From Amycolatopsis acidiphila (GTDB lineage: Bacteria > Actinomycetota > Actinomycetes > Mycobacteriales > Pseudonocardiaceae): a stretch of 64,000 bases of DNA. The DNA lies in contig NZ_CP090063.1 in the NCBI RefSeq assembly GCF_021391495.1, positions 5,518,001 through 5,582,000 on the forward strand, given 5' to 3'. Positions within the stretch are counted from its first letter, which is position 1, and the number at the start of each line of letters is the position of its first letter. Of this stretch, positions 7,098 through 15,532 are shown one piece after another. Position numbers and translations under genes: made by a program. The notes under the pieces were generated by a model. That model was not told the origin of the DNA. It saw nothing but the letters and a program-made list of their open reading frames with translations, and did no database searches.

Positions 7098-8575
7098 TGA
7101 CCGCACGAAACGGCGCCGCGTACCTCGATCGGCTGCGCGCACACAGTCCCGAGCTGTGGGTCGGGGCCGAGAAGATCACCGACGTGGCCGGGCACAAGGC
7201 GACGTCCGGCGCCGCGGCCGAGATCGCCCGCCTCTACGACCTGCAGTTCAAGAACGACAGCATGCTCTTCGCGCCGGCTGACGGTGCCGGCAACGCAGGT
7301 GTGCAGTTCCTGATGCCTCGCACCGCGGAGGACCTCGAACTGCGTCGCGTCATGCACAAGCAGTGGGCGGATTCCAGCCTCGGCATGATGGGCCGCAGCA
7401 CGGACTTCGTCAGCGCGATGCTGGTGGCTTGGAACGCCAACGCCGAATTCTTCGGCGAGGGCGCCGACCGGGTGCGCGCCTATTACAAGTACGTGCGGGA
7501 CAACGACCTGTTCCTGTCCCACGCGCTGGCCGACCCGCCCGTCGACCGCTCGAAGCCGCCGTCGCAACAGCCCGACCCCTACACCTACCTCGGGGTGAAA
7601 CGCGAGACCCCGGACGGCATCATCGTGAGCGGTGCGAAGATGCTCGCCACGGCCGCGCCGTACTCGGACGAGATCCTGGTCTGGCCGTTCTCGCTTCGGA
7701 AGTACGCCTCCGAGGAGAAGCCCTACGCCATCGCGTTCGCCATCCCGGCCGACGCCCCGGGTGTCCGGCTGATCTGCCGCGAACCGTTCGGCGGCGGGAA
7801 CGGCTTCGACCACCCGCTCTCCAGCCGGTTCGACGAGATGGACGCCGTGGTCGTGTTCGACGACGTGCTCGTGCCCTGGGAGCGGGTCTTCATCAACCAG
7901 GACTACGAGCGGGTCAACAGGATCTGGGCGATTAACTCCAACGCCTTCACCGGCGTCCAGACCTCGGTCCGGCTGCTGGCGAAGCTCCAGTTCGTCGCCG
8001 GCATCGCCAAGCGGGCGACCGAGATCGTCAAGACCGACCAGTTTCCCCAGGTTCGGGACGCGCTCGGCGAGATCACCACGTACATCGAGCTGACCAGGGC
8101 GGCCGTCCTCGCGGCCGAAGCCGGCGCCCAGCGCAACGACGAGGGCGTCCTGTTCCCCGACGTTCGGCCCCTGTACGCGATCCGTAATTCCGGGAACCGC
8201 TGGTATCCCCGGGTTCGGGAGGTCCTGCAGCAGATCCTCGCCGGCGGCCTGCTCTACCAGCCGGCCGACGTGAGTGCGTTCGGCTCGCCGATCGCCGAGG
8301 ACATCGCCCGGTTCTACCGCGGCCCCGAGACGAACAGCCTGGACCGCATCGCGATCTACAAGGTGGCCGCCGATCTCGCGGTCTCCGCCTTCGGTGGCCG
8401 GCACGAGCTCTACGAGCGGTTCTACGCCGGCGACCCGCTGTTCCTCCGCATCAACACCCAGTTCAACCAGTACGACTGGTCCGAACCGCTCGGCCTGATC
8501 GACGGGCTGCTGGCCACCTCGATCGGGCAAGCCGGCGTCCTGCCCGGCGGCACCGGCGAGGATGCGGCGGCATGA
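7097..8575 (+). CDS. HpaB-family FADH2-dependent monooxygenase
   Basis: 492 residues, full length for the 4-hydroxyphenylacetate 3-hydroxylase large component. Family signatures include the central FDEMDAVVVFDDVLVPWERVFI, the preceding flavin-contacting region IVSGAKMLATAAPYSDE, and C-terminal AFGGRHELYERFYAGDP. These enzymes ortho-hydroxylate phenols with FADH2 supplied by a separate flavin reductase. No reductase lies in this operon; the nearest is at 34652, in the second catabolic cluster. It overlaps both neighbours, so translation is coupled. A GTG at 7094 is an equally possible start. Confidence 0.9.
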   Translation: MTARNGAAYLDRLRAHSPELWVGAEKITDVAGHKATSGAAAEIARLYDLQFKNDSMLFAPADGAGNAGVQFLMPRTAEDLELRRVMHKQWADSSLGMMGRSTDFVSAMLVAWNANAEFFGEGADRVRAYYKYVRDNDLFLSHALADPPVDRSKPPSQQPDPYTYLGVKRETPDGIIVSGAKMLATAAPYSDEILVWPFSLRKYASEEKPYAIAFAIPADAPGVRLICREPFGGGNGFDHPLSSRFDEMDAVVVFDDVLVPWERVFINQDYERVNRIWAINSNAFTGVQTSVRLLAKLQFVAGIAKRATEIVKTDQFPQVRDALGEITTYIELTRAAVLAAEAGAQRNDEGVLFPDVRPLYAIRNSGNRWYPRVREVLQQILAGGLLYQPADVSAFGSPIAEDIARFYRGPETNSLDRIAIYKVAADLAVSAFGGRHELYERFYAGDPLFLRINTQFNQYDWSEPLGLIDGLLATSIGQAGVLPGGTGEDAAA

Positions 8576-9336
8576 CGGTGCACGGCCGCCGGGCGCTGGT
8601 CACCGCCGGGTCGAGCGGGCTCGGCACGGCGATCGCGACGTCGCTGCGAGCGGACGGCGCCGAAGTCTTCATCACGGGAACCGGGCCGCACACCGGCGAG
8701 GTCGCCCGCGAGATCGGGGCGGCGGGCTGGGCGATCGCGGACTTCACCCGGGCCGGCGCCGCGGCCGCGGCGGCCGACGTCGCGCGCGAGACGCTCGGCG
8801 GCATCGACATCCTGGTGTCCAACACCGGCGGCACGCGCGCGGCGAAGGCCACCGAACTCTGCGCTGAGGACTGGGATTCGGCCTACCGGCTCCTGCTGGA
8901 CAGCGCGATCTCCCTGACCAACGCGGTGCTGCCGGCGATGTCGGCGGCCGGGTGGGGACGGCTGATCTACGTCACGTCGGTCGGCGTGGTCAAGCCGTTG
9001 CCGTTGCTGCACCTGTCCAACGTGATGCGGGCGGGAGTGGCCGCGCTGGCGCGGTCACTCGCCGCCGAGGTGGCTCCGCACGGCGTCACGACGCACGTCA
9101 TCGCACCCGCCCACATCGACACGCCGCGGCGGCGCGCGCTCGCCACGGCGCGCGCCGCCGCGGCCGGCGTGCCCGTGGCCGAGCTGGAACAACGGCAGCT
9201 TGCTACCGAACTACCCGTCGGCCGGTGGGGGCGTCCCGAGGAGATCGGCGAGCTGGTGGCCTACCTCTGCTCGGAGTTCGCCGGATTCCAGACTGGGCAG
9301 ACACACGTCGTCGACGGCGGGATGACCTCGACCTAG
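8572..9336 (+). CDS. Divergent short-chain dehydrogenase lacking the YxxxK motif
   Basis: 254-residue SDR with an intact nucleotide-binding start (LVTAGSSGLG), the fold marker SNTGG in place of NNAG, and catalytic serine S136 (VTSVG). At the expected Tyr/Lys positions 13 and 17 residues later it has S149 and R153 (HLSNVMRAG). A clade of SDRs with SNxxR in place of YxxxK exists, so this is not a sequencing error, but ordinary dehydrogenase chemistry is doubtful. The C-terminal GxxTHVVDGGMT is normal. It begins inside the stop of the monooxygenase gene (ATGA). Confidence 0.85.
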   Translation: MTVHGRRALVTAGSSGLGTAIATSLRADGAEVFITGTGPHTGEVAREIGAAGWAIADFTRAGAAAAAADVARETLGGIDILVSNTGGTRAAKATELCAEDWDSAYRLLLDSAISLTNAVLPAMSAAGWGRLIYVTSVGVVKPLPLLHLSNVMRAGVAALARSLAAEVAPHGVTTHVIAPAHIDTPRRRALATARAAAAGVPVAELEQRQLATELPVGRWGRPEEIGELVAYLCSEFAGFQTGQTHVVDGGMTST

Positions 9337-9346
9337 ATGGAGAACC

Positions 9347-9823
9347 ATGACGAATTTCGAGCAGTGGATGCACAAGCTCCACCAGATGAAGGACTACGAC
9401 CCAGAGCGGTCGATGCCGGAGCACCTGGTCACCCCTTCGGCGAGTGCGCGGTGGCTTGAGGAGGACGTGACCGGAAACCCCAGCCGGGTCGGCGTGCTGC
9501 CCGACGTGCCGGCGAAGTCGATGGAGTTCTACCTCCAGGAGATCCCGGCCGGTACGGCGACCGACCTCCAGCGGCATCTGCACGAGTCCGTGCATTGCGT
9601 GCTCGAGGGCAGCGGCTACTCCGAGATCGGGCCGGAAACACTCACGTGGTCGGCCGGGGACTTCGTCTACACCCCGCCGTGGGTCTGGCACCGGCACTAC
9701 AACGACGGCGCCGAACGCGTCCGCATGATCCTCGTCGAGAACTCGCGACAGCTCGACGCCCTCGGCGTCAACCGGCGGGAAAGCGCCGGGAACATCCCCT
9801 ACGACAAGATGGACAGGAGTTGA
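9347..9823 (+). CDS. Cupin-domain protein
   Basis: 158 residues with one cupin barrel. Motif 1 shows H..H and later acidic residues (RHLHESVHCVLEGSGY) and motif 2 shows PPWVWHRHYN. Both support a metal site. The function may be a small dioxygenase, an isomerase or a binding protein for a catabolic intermediate; sequence alone does not decide. A GGAG ribosome site precedes the ATG, ten bases after the SDR stop, so it is in the same operon. Confidence 0.8.
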   Translation: MTNFEQWMHKLHQMKDYDPERSMPEHLVTPSASARWLEEDVTGNPSRVGVLPDVPAKSMEFYLQEIPAGTATDLQRHLHESVHCVLEGSGYSEIGPETLTWSAGDFVYTPPWVWHRHYNDGAERVRMILVENSRQLDALGVNRRESAGNIPYDKMDRS

Positions 9824-9830
9824 CCCACCG

Positions 9831-10706
9831 ATGGGTATTTCACAGGTAGCCCACGCCGAACTCGCCGTGGCCGATCTCGGCGAGGCGATCGGCTTCCACA
9901 CCGACGTCCTCGGCATGCAGGAACTCGGCCGGTCCGACGGCGCGGTGCGGCTGTCCGTCGGCATCGACGGCGGCTGCGACCTGGTGCTGACCGCCGGCGG
10001 GACCGGCGTCCGGAAGTTCGCACTACGCGTCGACGATGTCGCTGATCTCGACCGATACGCGAAGCGCCTCGCCGAAGCCGGCGTCGCGACCGAGACCCGC
10101 ACCGACGAGCACCCCGGCGTGGTCCGGTCCCTGCAGTTCCAGGCTCCCTCCGGGCACGTCATGGAGCTGGCGGTGCTCTCGAGCGGGCCGCAGTACGTGC
10201 ACCCGTCGAAGGCGACCCACCGCGGCGGGATCCGCGCACTGGACTTCGACCACATCACCGTGCAGGCTCAGGACCCCAAGCCGCTGGTCGACTTCCTGGT
10301 CGAGCTGCTGGACTTCCAGGTCTCCGACATTTTCGCCCCGGCTCCCGGCGTGATCGGCGCGGCGTGGTGCCGGGCCAGCACACTGCACCACGACATCGCG
10401 ATCATCTCCACGCCCGAGGCCGGGAAGTCGCTGCACCACTACGCGCTCGGGATGGAGTCGTTCGACCACCTCAAGCTGGCCGCCGACGAACTCGCCCGGC
10501 ACGGGGTGCCGATCGAGGTCGGGCCAGGGCGGCACGGCGTCGGCGGCAACGTCTACACCTACTTCTGGGCCGCGGGCAACCGCTACGAGCTGTCGGCCGA
10601 GATGCCGCGGGTGCGCCGCAACGACCCGGTGATCTGGGACGACTTCCCGAAGGCGTTCAGCCCGTGGGGCCTGCAACCGCCGGAGTCGTTCGGCCACGCG
10701 TCCTGA
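9831..10706 (+). CDS. Type I extradiol ring-cleavage dioxygenase (VOC superfamily)
   Basis: 291 residues with two vicinal-oxygen-chelate domains. The second domain carries the iron ligands expected for catechol 2,3-dioxygenases: histidine in FDHITVQ, histidine in LHHYALG, and glutamate in YELSAE. It opens a catechol ring next to the diol, producing a yellow ring-fission product for the hydrolase or hydratase-aldolase in the same operon. The N-terminal domain (VAHAELAVADL) is structural. It begins seven bases after the cupin stop. Confidence 0.87.
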   Translation: MGISQVAHAELAVADLGEAIGFHTDVLGMQELGRSDGAVRLSVGIDGGCDLVLTAGGTGVRKFALRVDDVADLDRYAKRLAEAGVATETRTDEHPGVVRSLQFQAPSGHVMELAVLSSGPQYVHPSKATHRGGIRALDFDHITVQAQDPKPLVDFLVELLDFQVSDIFAPAPGVIGAAWCRASTLHHDIAIISTPEAGKSLHHYALGMESFDHLKLAADELARHGVPIEVGPGRHGVGGNVYTYFWAAGNRYELSAEMPRVRRNDPVIWDDFPKAFSPWGLQPPESFGHAS

Positions 10707-10724
10707 AGTTCCGCCGAAATCCGG

Positions 10725-10769
10725 TTCGCCCGGCGTGCCAGGAAGCCCCCACCTGACCCGCCGGGCGAA
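10725..10769 (+). terminator. Possible attenuating hairpin
   Basis: An 11-bp stem (TTCGCCCGGCG and its complement) encloses a 23-base loop and is followed by CCTTTTCCC, between the extradiol dioxygenase and the aldolase. It may partly end transcription before the last gene. Confidence 0.45.
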
Positions 10770-10802
10770 TCGCCTTTTCCCTGTTGACATGAGGAGAGCC
10801 TC

Positions 10803-11792
10803 GTGGTGCAGAAGTTCGGCGTCGACGACCTGCGTGGTGTCGTCGCCGTGACCCCGACCCCGGCACTGCCCGGGGCAGCCGAGCTGACCGCTCGCGACAC
10901 CGTCGACCTCGGCGAGTCCGACCGCATGATCCGCGCCCTGGTCGCCGACGGCGTGGACGGGATCATCACCAACGGCACGCTCGGCGAGATGGCCACCCTG
11001 ACCCTGGACGAATGGCAGGCGTTCGCCGCCTGCGTGTCGGATGCGGTTTCCGACACCGCGCCTGACCTGCCGTTGTTCGTCGGGGCGACGGCACCGAACA
11101 CGAGAGACACCGTCGACCGAATCCGCTTCCTGCGGGACCTGGGTGTGCGCGGGGTCATCCTCGGGCGTCCGATGTGGAGCGCGCTCGGCGCCGACACCCT
11201 GCTCGCCTTCTACCGCGACGTCGCCGGCCTGTTCCCGGACATGGCGATCGTCCTCTACGACAACCCCGAGGCGTTCAAGGGCCCCATCCCGTCCGGGGTC
11301 TACGCCGAGCTGGCCAACGTGCCGCAGATCATCGGCGCCAAGTACATCGCGATCACGCCCAAGTTCACCGCTGATATCGCCGCGACCGGCGACCGGCTCA
11401 GGCTGCTGCCGCTGGAAAGCGACTGGCTCGCGGCGCACACGCTCCACCCGGAGGCGGCACTCGGCTGCTGGAGCAGCAGCGCCCTGTGCGGGCCGGAGCC
11501 CGTACTCGCCCTGCGCAACGCGATCGGCTCCGGGAACGTCGATACGGCCCGGCACCTCACGCGCCGCATCGAGTGGACCTACGAGCCGTTCCTCGCCAGG
11601 ACGAACTTCCCCGAGTTCTCCAAGTACAACATCGCTCTGGAGAAGCTCCGCTTCGACGAGGCCGGCTATGTCACCGCCGGGCCCGCGCGCCCGCCGTACC
11701 ACCTGGTCCCCGAGGCTTACGCCGAAGGCGCGCGGGAGAACGGCCGCCGCTGGCGCCGGCTCGTCGGCGAAGTCCGCGAGCGGGGCTCCTGA
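10803..11792 (+). CDS. Hydratase-aldolase of the DapA family (NahE/PhdJ-like)
   Basis: 329-residue TIM-barrel lyase. NGTLGEMATLTLDEW, LGRPMW and YDNPEAFKG are features of hydratase-aldolases that split benzylidenepyruvates into an aldehyde and pyruvate, rather than of true dihydrodipicolinate synthases. The Schiff-base lysine is in GAKYIAI. Such enzymes act after extradiol cleavage of bicyclic or larger aromatics, so the real substrate may be more than a single ring, or a side-chain-bearing intermediate. A GTG start follows an AGGAGAG site. It is the last gene of the operon. Confidence 0.82.
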   Translation: MVQKFGVDDLRGVVAVTPTPALPGAAELTARDTVDLGESDRMIRALVADGVDGIITNGTLGEMATLTLDEWQAFAACVSDAVSDTAPDLPLFVGATAPNTRDTVDRIRFLRDLGVRGVILGRPMWSALGADTLLAFYRDVAGLFPDMAIVLYDNPEAFKGPIPSGVYAELANVPQIIGAKYIAITPKFTADIAATGDRLRLLPLESDWLAAHTLHPEAALGCWSSSALCGPEPVLALRNAIGSGNVDTARHLTRRIEWTYEPFLARTNFPEFSKYNIALEKLRFDEAGYVTAGPARPPYHLVPEAYAEGARENGRRWRRLVGEVRERGS

Positions 11793-11817
11793 CCCGCCGG
11801 GCACGGTGCTTGTGGGT

Positions 11818-11847
11818 GGCGCCGCCCCGGCTGACCGGGGCGGCGCC
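11818..11847. terminator. Bidirectional hairpin terminator
   Basis: A perfect 13-bp GC stem (GGCGCCGCCCCGG and complement) with a CTGA tetraloop lies between the convergent aldolase and transglycosylase genes and can serve both. Confidence 0.8.
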
Positions 11848-11868
11848 ATCAGTTCGTTCCCCCGGGGC

Positions 11869-13011
11869 TCAGGACGTGCCGAGCGGGCCGAGAAGCCCGC
11901 CGACCGTGTGCCCGACGGTCGCGACCACAGCGTCCAGCGGTGCGGGCACGCTGACCGGCAATCCGGCAACAGGAGCGGGCGAAGGCTCCGGTGACGTGAC
12001 CGGCGGAGCGGGCGGCTTGGCCGGCGGAGGGGGCGCGTGCCTCGGCGGTGCGAGCGCGACCGGGGCGGCAACCGATGCCGGAGGCGGCACCGACGCCGGG
12101 CGAGCCGAGGCGTGCGCCACGCTTTCATCGTAGGTCGGATCTTCGCCGGCATACCCCGGCGCGTCCGGCACGGCGAACGAGCCGGCGGAATAGGTTCGCA
12201 TCCACCCCACGACCTTGCTCAGGTAATCCTCGGAGTTGTTGTAACTGAGGACGGCGCTACGGAGTCCTGTCCCCGTATTCAGATCGCGACCAGAGGCGCA
12301 GAGATACCGGCCGGCTGATTCCGTGGAATCGTAGACGTTCTGCACATCCACCTTGCCGTCACCCGATCCGTCCACACCCCATTTCTGCCAGGTCGATGGG
12401 ATGAACTGCATCGGCCCGGCCGCACGGGCCCATTGTCCGCTTGTCGCGTCGACCATCCTGGCGAACCCCGGCGAACCATCCAGGGCGGGGCCGTAGATCG
12501 GCCGGACCAGCGTTCCCTGCGCGTCGACGTCACCGTGCCGGGCGTGGTTCGACTCGACCTTGCCGATGCCCGCGAGCAACGCCCAGGTGAGGTGACAGCC
12601 CGGCTGCGCACGACCGAGGGACGCCTCGGCCCGGCGGTAAGCGTCGAGAACCGTGGCTGGAATGCCCGAAAGTGCACCGGATCCGGTGGCGGCACCCCAC
12701 CGCTGGTCCGCCAGCACCACGAGCTGCGGCAGCACCGGCACGCCGGGAAGCGTCGCGGGGAGCTCCGTCCCGCGAACAGGGGGCCATGCCGGTTTCACTT
12801 GCGCGCCAGCCCTGATGGTGGTCGGGGGAAACGCCCACCCGCCCGTCGGCGGTTCGGCGGAAAGCAATCCGCCTCCGACGACGACCGCGCTCGTCAGCGC
12901 GACCGCGGTGCAAGCGGCGGTACCGATCCGGCGACGTTTTCTCACCCTCCTTCGGCCTGCCCTGGCTGCCCGCTGACTGCCTTCGCTGCAATTCCCGATC
13001 CGCACTGCCAT
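11869..13011 (-). CDS. Secreted lytic transglycosylase
   Basis: 380 residues. A basic N-terminus (RRRVRKRRR) and hydrophobic segment around residues 30-50 form a signal anchor. The catalytic domain (about residues 125-275) shows LLAGIGKVESNHARHG with the catalytic glutamate, AGPMQFIPSTWQKWG, a calcium-binding-like DGSGDGKVDVQN loop and SYNNSEDYL. These belong to MltB/SLT-type murein transglycosylases that cut peptidoglycan. The tail after residue 300 is a low-complexity Pro/Ala linker with a hydrophobic end. Its presence among catabolic genes looks incidental. Confidence 0.9.
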   Translation of the reverse strand: MAVRIGNCSEGSQRAARAGRRRVRKRRRIGTAACTAVALTSAVVVGGGLLSAEPPTGGWAFPPTTIRAGAQVKPAWPPVRGTELPATLPGVPVLPQLVVLADQRWGAATGSGALSGIPATVLDAYRRAEASLGRAQPGCHLTWALLAGIGKVESNHARHGDVDAQGTLVRPIYGPALDGSPGFARMVDATSGQWARAAGPMQFIPSTWQKWGVDGSGDGKVDVQNVYDSTESAGRYLCASGRDLNTGTGLRSAVLSYNNSEDYLSKVVGWMRTYSAGSFAVPDAPGYAGEDPTYDESVAHASARPASVPPPASVAAPVALAPPRHAPPPPAKPPAPPVTSPEPSPAPVAGLPVSVPAPLDAVVATVGHTVGGLLGPLGTS

Positions 13012-13052
13012 GCCAGGTCCCTTTCCGTTGCCTCACCGAAACCCAGACTGAT

Positions 13053-13072
13053 ATGCTAAGATTCTAGCATGT
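13053..13072. promoter_or_regulatory. GntR operator-like dyad before the MhpB-like gene
   Basis: The dyad ATGCTAAGATTCTAGCAT (ATGCTA...TAGCAT) shares AGATTCTAGCATGT with the site at 6191. It lies in the divergent region between the transglycosylase and ring-cleavage genes and extends the regulon to 13116. Confidence 0.62.
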
Positions 13073-13115
13073 TTCACAGCCGGAACAATCAGGATGAAGG
13101 AAGGATGGCGGGTCG

Positions 13116-14060
13116 ATGCCCGTTGCCGTGTGCGCCCTGTCCCATTCGCCACTGATCGGGTTCAACCATCCACCGAAAGCTGTCGGGGAGCGAGTCGAGA
13201 CTGCTTTCGAACAGGCGCGGAGCTTCGTTGCCGAATTCGATCCGGAAGTCGTGGTGCTCTTCGCACCCGACCATTACAACGGCTTCTTCTACGACATGAT
13301 GCCGCCGTTCTGCATCGGGACGCGGGCCACCGCGCTCGGGGACTACGACACCCCGGCCGGCGAGCTCTCGGTTGCCGGGTCCGCACGGACACTGGCGACG
13401 GACGTACTGGCGGCCGGGATCGATGTCGCGGTGTCCGAACGGATGTACGTCGACCACGGGTTTTCCCAGCCGCTGCAGATCCTGTTCGGCGGCCTCGACA
13501 AGGTACCCGTCGTACCCGTCTTCATCAACTCGGTCGCCGCACCCCTCTGTCCGGTCGGCCGCATCCGGCAACTCGGCACCGCGATCGGTCACGCCAGCGC
13601 GCACCTGGACGAGCAGCGCGTGCTGTTCCTCGGCTCCGGAGGTCTCTCGCACGATCCGCCGGTGCCGCAACTGGAAAGCGCCACCGAAGAAGTCGCCGCC
13701 CGGCTGATCGACGGCCGTAACCCATCACCCGAAGAGCGGGCCCGGCGACAGGCCCGCGTGATCGCCTCAGGACTCGATCTGGCCGCGGGGACGTCGTCGA
13801 TGCGGCCGATCAACCCGAAGTGGGACCAGCAGTTCCTCGATCTGGTTTCGGCGGGCGAACTCCGGCGTATCGACAACTGGAGTACCGCTTGGTTCACGGA
13901 GCAGGCCGGGAACTCCTCGCACGAGGTGCGGACCTGGATCGCCGCGTATGCCGCGATGGCGGCGCGCGGGAAGTACGTGATGAACTACCGGTTCTATCAG
14001 CCGGTGCCGGAGTGGGTGGCGGGTTTCGCCGTCACCACCGCCGTTTCCGCCGACGCCTGA
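13116..14060 (+). CDS. Class III extradiol dioxygenase, 2,3-dihydroxyphenylpropionate 1,2-dioxygenase-like
   Basis: 314 residues of the LigB fold. The opening ALSHSPLIGF matches MhpB, followed by VVLFAPDHYNGFFYDMMPPFCIG with the second active-site histidine, VDHGFSQPL, and FLGSGGLSHDPPVPQ. These enzymes cleave 2,3-dihydroxyphenylpropionate (or the cinnamate analogue) next to the side chain with Fe(II). Together with an MhpC-like hydrolase and HcaB-like dehydrogenase this hints at a phenylpropanoid-type substrate. The ATG at 13116 has AAGGAAGG eleven bases upstream. It is monocistronic, with its own operator-like site. Confidence 0.88.
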   Translation: MPVAVCALSHSPLIGFNHPPKAVGERVETAFEQARSFVAEFDPEVVVLFAPDHYNGFFYDMMPPFCIGTRATALGDYDTPAGELSVAGSARTLATDVLAAGIDVAVSERMYVDHGFSQPLQILFGGLDKVPVVPVFINSVAAPLCPVGRIRQLGTAIGHASAHLDEQRVLFLGSGGLSHDPPVPQLESATEEVAARLIDGRNPSPEERARRQARVIASGLDLAAGTSSMRPINPKWDQQFLDLVSAGELRRIDNWSTAWFTEQAGNSSHEVRTWIAAYAAMAARGKYVMNYRFYQPVPEWVAGFAVTTAVSADA

Positions 14061-14073
14061 CCCTCCGGACGCC

Positions 14074-14120
14074 GCGCGCCGGACCCGTTCGCCCGCGGGT
14101 CGCGCGCGGGTCCGGCGCGC
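14074..14120 (+). terminator. GC-rich hairpin after the MhpB-like gene
   Basis: GCGCGCCGGACCCG pairs with CGGGTCCGGCGCGC (14 bp) around a 19-base loop, starting 13 bases after the stop codon. Confidence 0.65.
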
Positions 14121-14155
14121 GCCCCGCGTAGCTCGTCCCGGCTTGAGAGGAAACC

Positions 14156-15319
14156 ATGAAGTCAACGTTGACTCCGCCCCGGCTCGGCCACGGGCACCGT
14201 ATCCCCAAAGTCGTCCTGCGCGAGATCCGTTCGGTCGCCACCCGGGCCCAGGCACTGTTCGGCGGCGATCCGGGCGCGGAGGTGGCCGACGATTTTGCTG
14301 CCGCGCACGAGTTTCTCGCCGAGGTCGCCAAGCGGGTCGGCGACCTGGCCGCGTCCGGCCACGCCGGTGCTGCCCTCGACCTGTTCATCGAGGTCTCCGA
14401 GGTGCGCGAACGAGTGCGCCAGGCCCAGCTCGATGTCCGGGTGAGCGTCCATGCACAGGTCCAGGAGGCACTGACCCGGCTCCAGGACGCGCGCTCGGTG
14501 GCCCGGCTCGCCGAACGCGTGCCGGAGGCCGTGTGCCAGCTCGGGTTCGACCGCGCGCTGTTCTCCGAGATCCGGGAGTCGGTGTGGGTGCCGCAGTCGT
14601 GCGCCGTGGTGGGTGATCCCGGCTGGGCCGCCGAGATTCTGCGGATCGGCCGCGCCGCGTCCCCGGTGCTGGACCGCACCGTCGTCGAGACCGAGGCCGT
14701 GCGCAGGCGGCGTGCGCTGCTCGTGACGGACGCGCAGCGCGAAACGCGCGGGCTCGCTTGCCTGGTCGAGGCCGCCCGGCTCGAGTCCTATGTGGTCGCT
14801 CCCGTCACCGGCGACGACGGCGTCCTCGGCCTGGTGCACGCGGACCGGCATGTCCAAGGGCGTCAGGTCGACGAGTTCGACCGCGAGGTGCTCGGCACCT
14901 TCGCCCAAGGACTCGGTATCGCGTTCCGGCGGACCGTGCTTGTCGAACGCCTCCAGTCGCTGCGGACCGAGGTGGGCCAGTTCACGATGAACATCGCCAA
15001 CGCCATGGACCGGATTCTGAGCACGGGGCACCGGGAGGCACCGATCATCGGTGATCCCGTGGTCCCGCCACCCGGTCCGGTGCCCACCCGGTCATTCGTG
15101 GAGTCGGCGCTCACCCCGCGCCAGCTGGAGGTGCTCCACCTCATGGGCGACGGCAAGACCAACGCGGGGATCGCCACCCGGCTGACGATTTCCGAGGACA
15201 CCGCCAAATCCCACGTCAAGCAGATCCTGCGCAAGCTCGGCGCCGCGAACCGCGCCGAAGCGGTCTCGCTCTTCCTGCGGACCCAGCAGCAGGGCAGGGG
15301 AACGCCCGAGCCCGCCTGA
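14156..15319 (+). CDS. GAF-domain LuxR-type transcriptional regulator
   Basis: 387 residues. The N-terminal helical region (to about 115) is followed by a GAF-like sensor (about 120-265; ESYVVAPVTGDDGVLGLVHADR is typical). The C-terminal LuxR helix-turn-helix starts ALTPRQLEVLHLMGDGKTNAGIATRL and continues SEDTAKSHVKQILRKLGAANRAEAV. Regulators of this form are often found next to actinomycete mce loci, and this one is convergent with the mce operon end. Its target and ligand are unknown. Confidence 0.85.
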   Translation: MKSTLTPPRLGHGHRIPKVVLREIRSVATRAQALFGGDPGAEVADDFAAAHEFLAEVAKRVGDLAASGHAGAALDLFIEVSEVRERVRQAQLDVRVSVHAQVQEALTRLQDARSVARLAERVPEAVCQLGFDRALFSEIRESVWVPQSCAVVGDPGWAAEILRIGRAASPVLDRTVVETEAVRRRRALLVTDAQRETRGLACLVEAARLESYVVAPVTGDDGVLGLVHADRHVQGRQVDEFDREVLGTFAQGLGIAFRRTVLVERLQSLRTEVGQFTMNIANAMDRILSTGHREAPIIGDPVVPPPGPVPTRSFVESALTPRQLEVLHLMGDGKTNAGIATRLTISEDTAKSHVKQILRKLGAANRAEAVSLFLRTQQQGRGTPEPA

Positions 15320-15322
15320 GCC

Positions 15323-15532
15323 TCACCAGATGCTCCACACCGCGGCGAGCGCGAACACCACGCCCACGACCTGGAGCGCGTATCCGCTCCCCCGCAGCTT
15401 CCCGATCCGCCTCAGGCGCTCGGCTTCCGGCAGCGCCGGGCTGACCCACCCGGCCGCCGCGCGGCGACCCCACCATCCGATCTCCAGCAGCACCGTGCCC
15501 ACCACCGCGAGCACCGCGAAGTCCGCCGTCAT
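15323..15532 (-). CDS. Small membrane protein at the end of the mce operon
   Basis: 69 residues with two hydrophobic helices (ADFAVLAVVGTVLLEIGWW and GYALQVVGVVFALAAVW) separated by a basic loop. The ATG overlaps the isomerase stop as ATGA, so it is coupled to it. A longer frame upstream is only shadow of the isomerase gene. Function unknown; probably an accessory of the Mce/MMPL assembly (inference). Confidence 0.65.
   Translation of the reverse strand: MTADFAVLAVVGTVLLEIGWWGRRAAAGWVSPALPEAERLRRIGKLRGSGYALQVVGVVFALAAVWSIW

Noticed and set aside
6806..8530. 574-codon minus-strand frame
   Set aside because: Antisense shadow of the HpaB-type monooxygenase.
10803..11792. Dihydrodipicolinate synthase for lysine biosynthesis
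   Set aside because: Motifs and neighbours fit the aromatic hydratase-aldolase branch better.
10023..12152. 709-codon minus-strand frame
   Set aside because: Antisense to the extradiol dioxygenase and aldolase genes, without protein-like composition.
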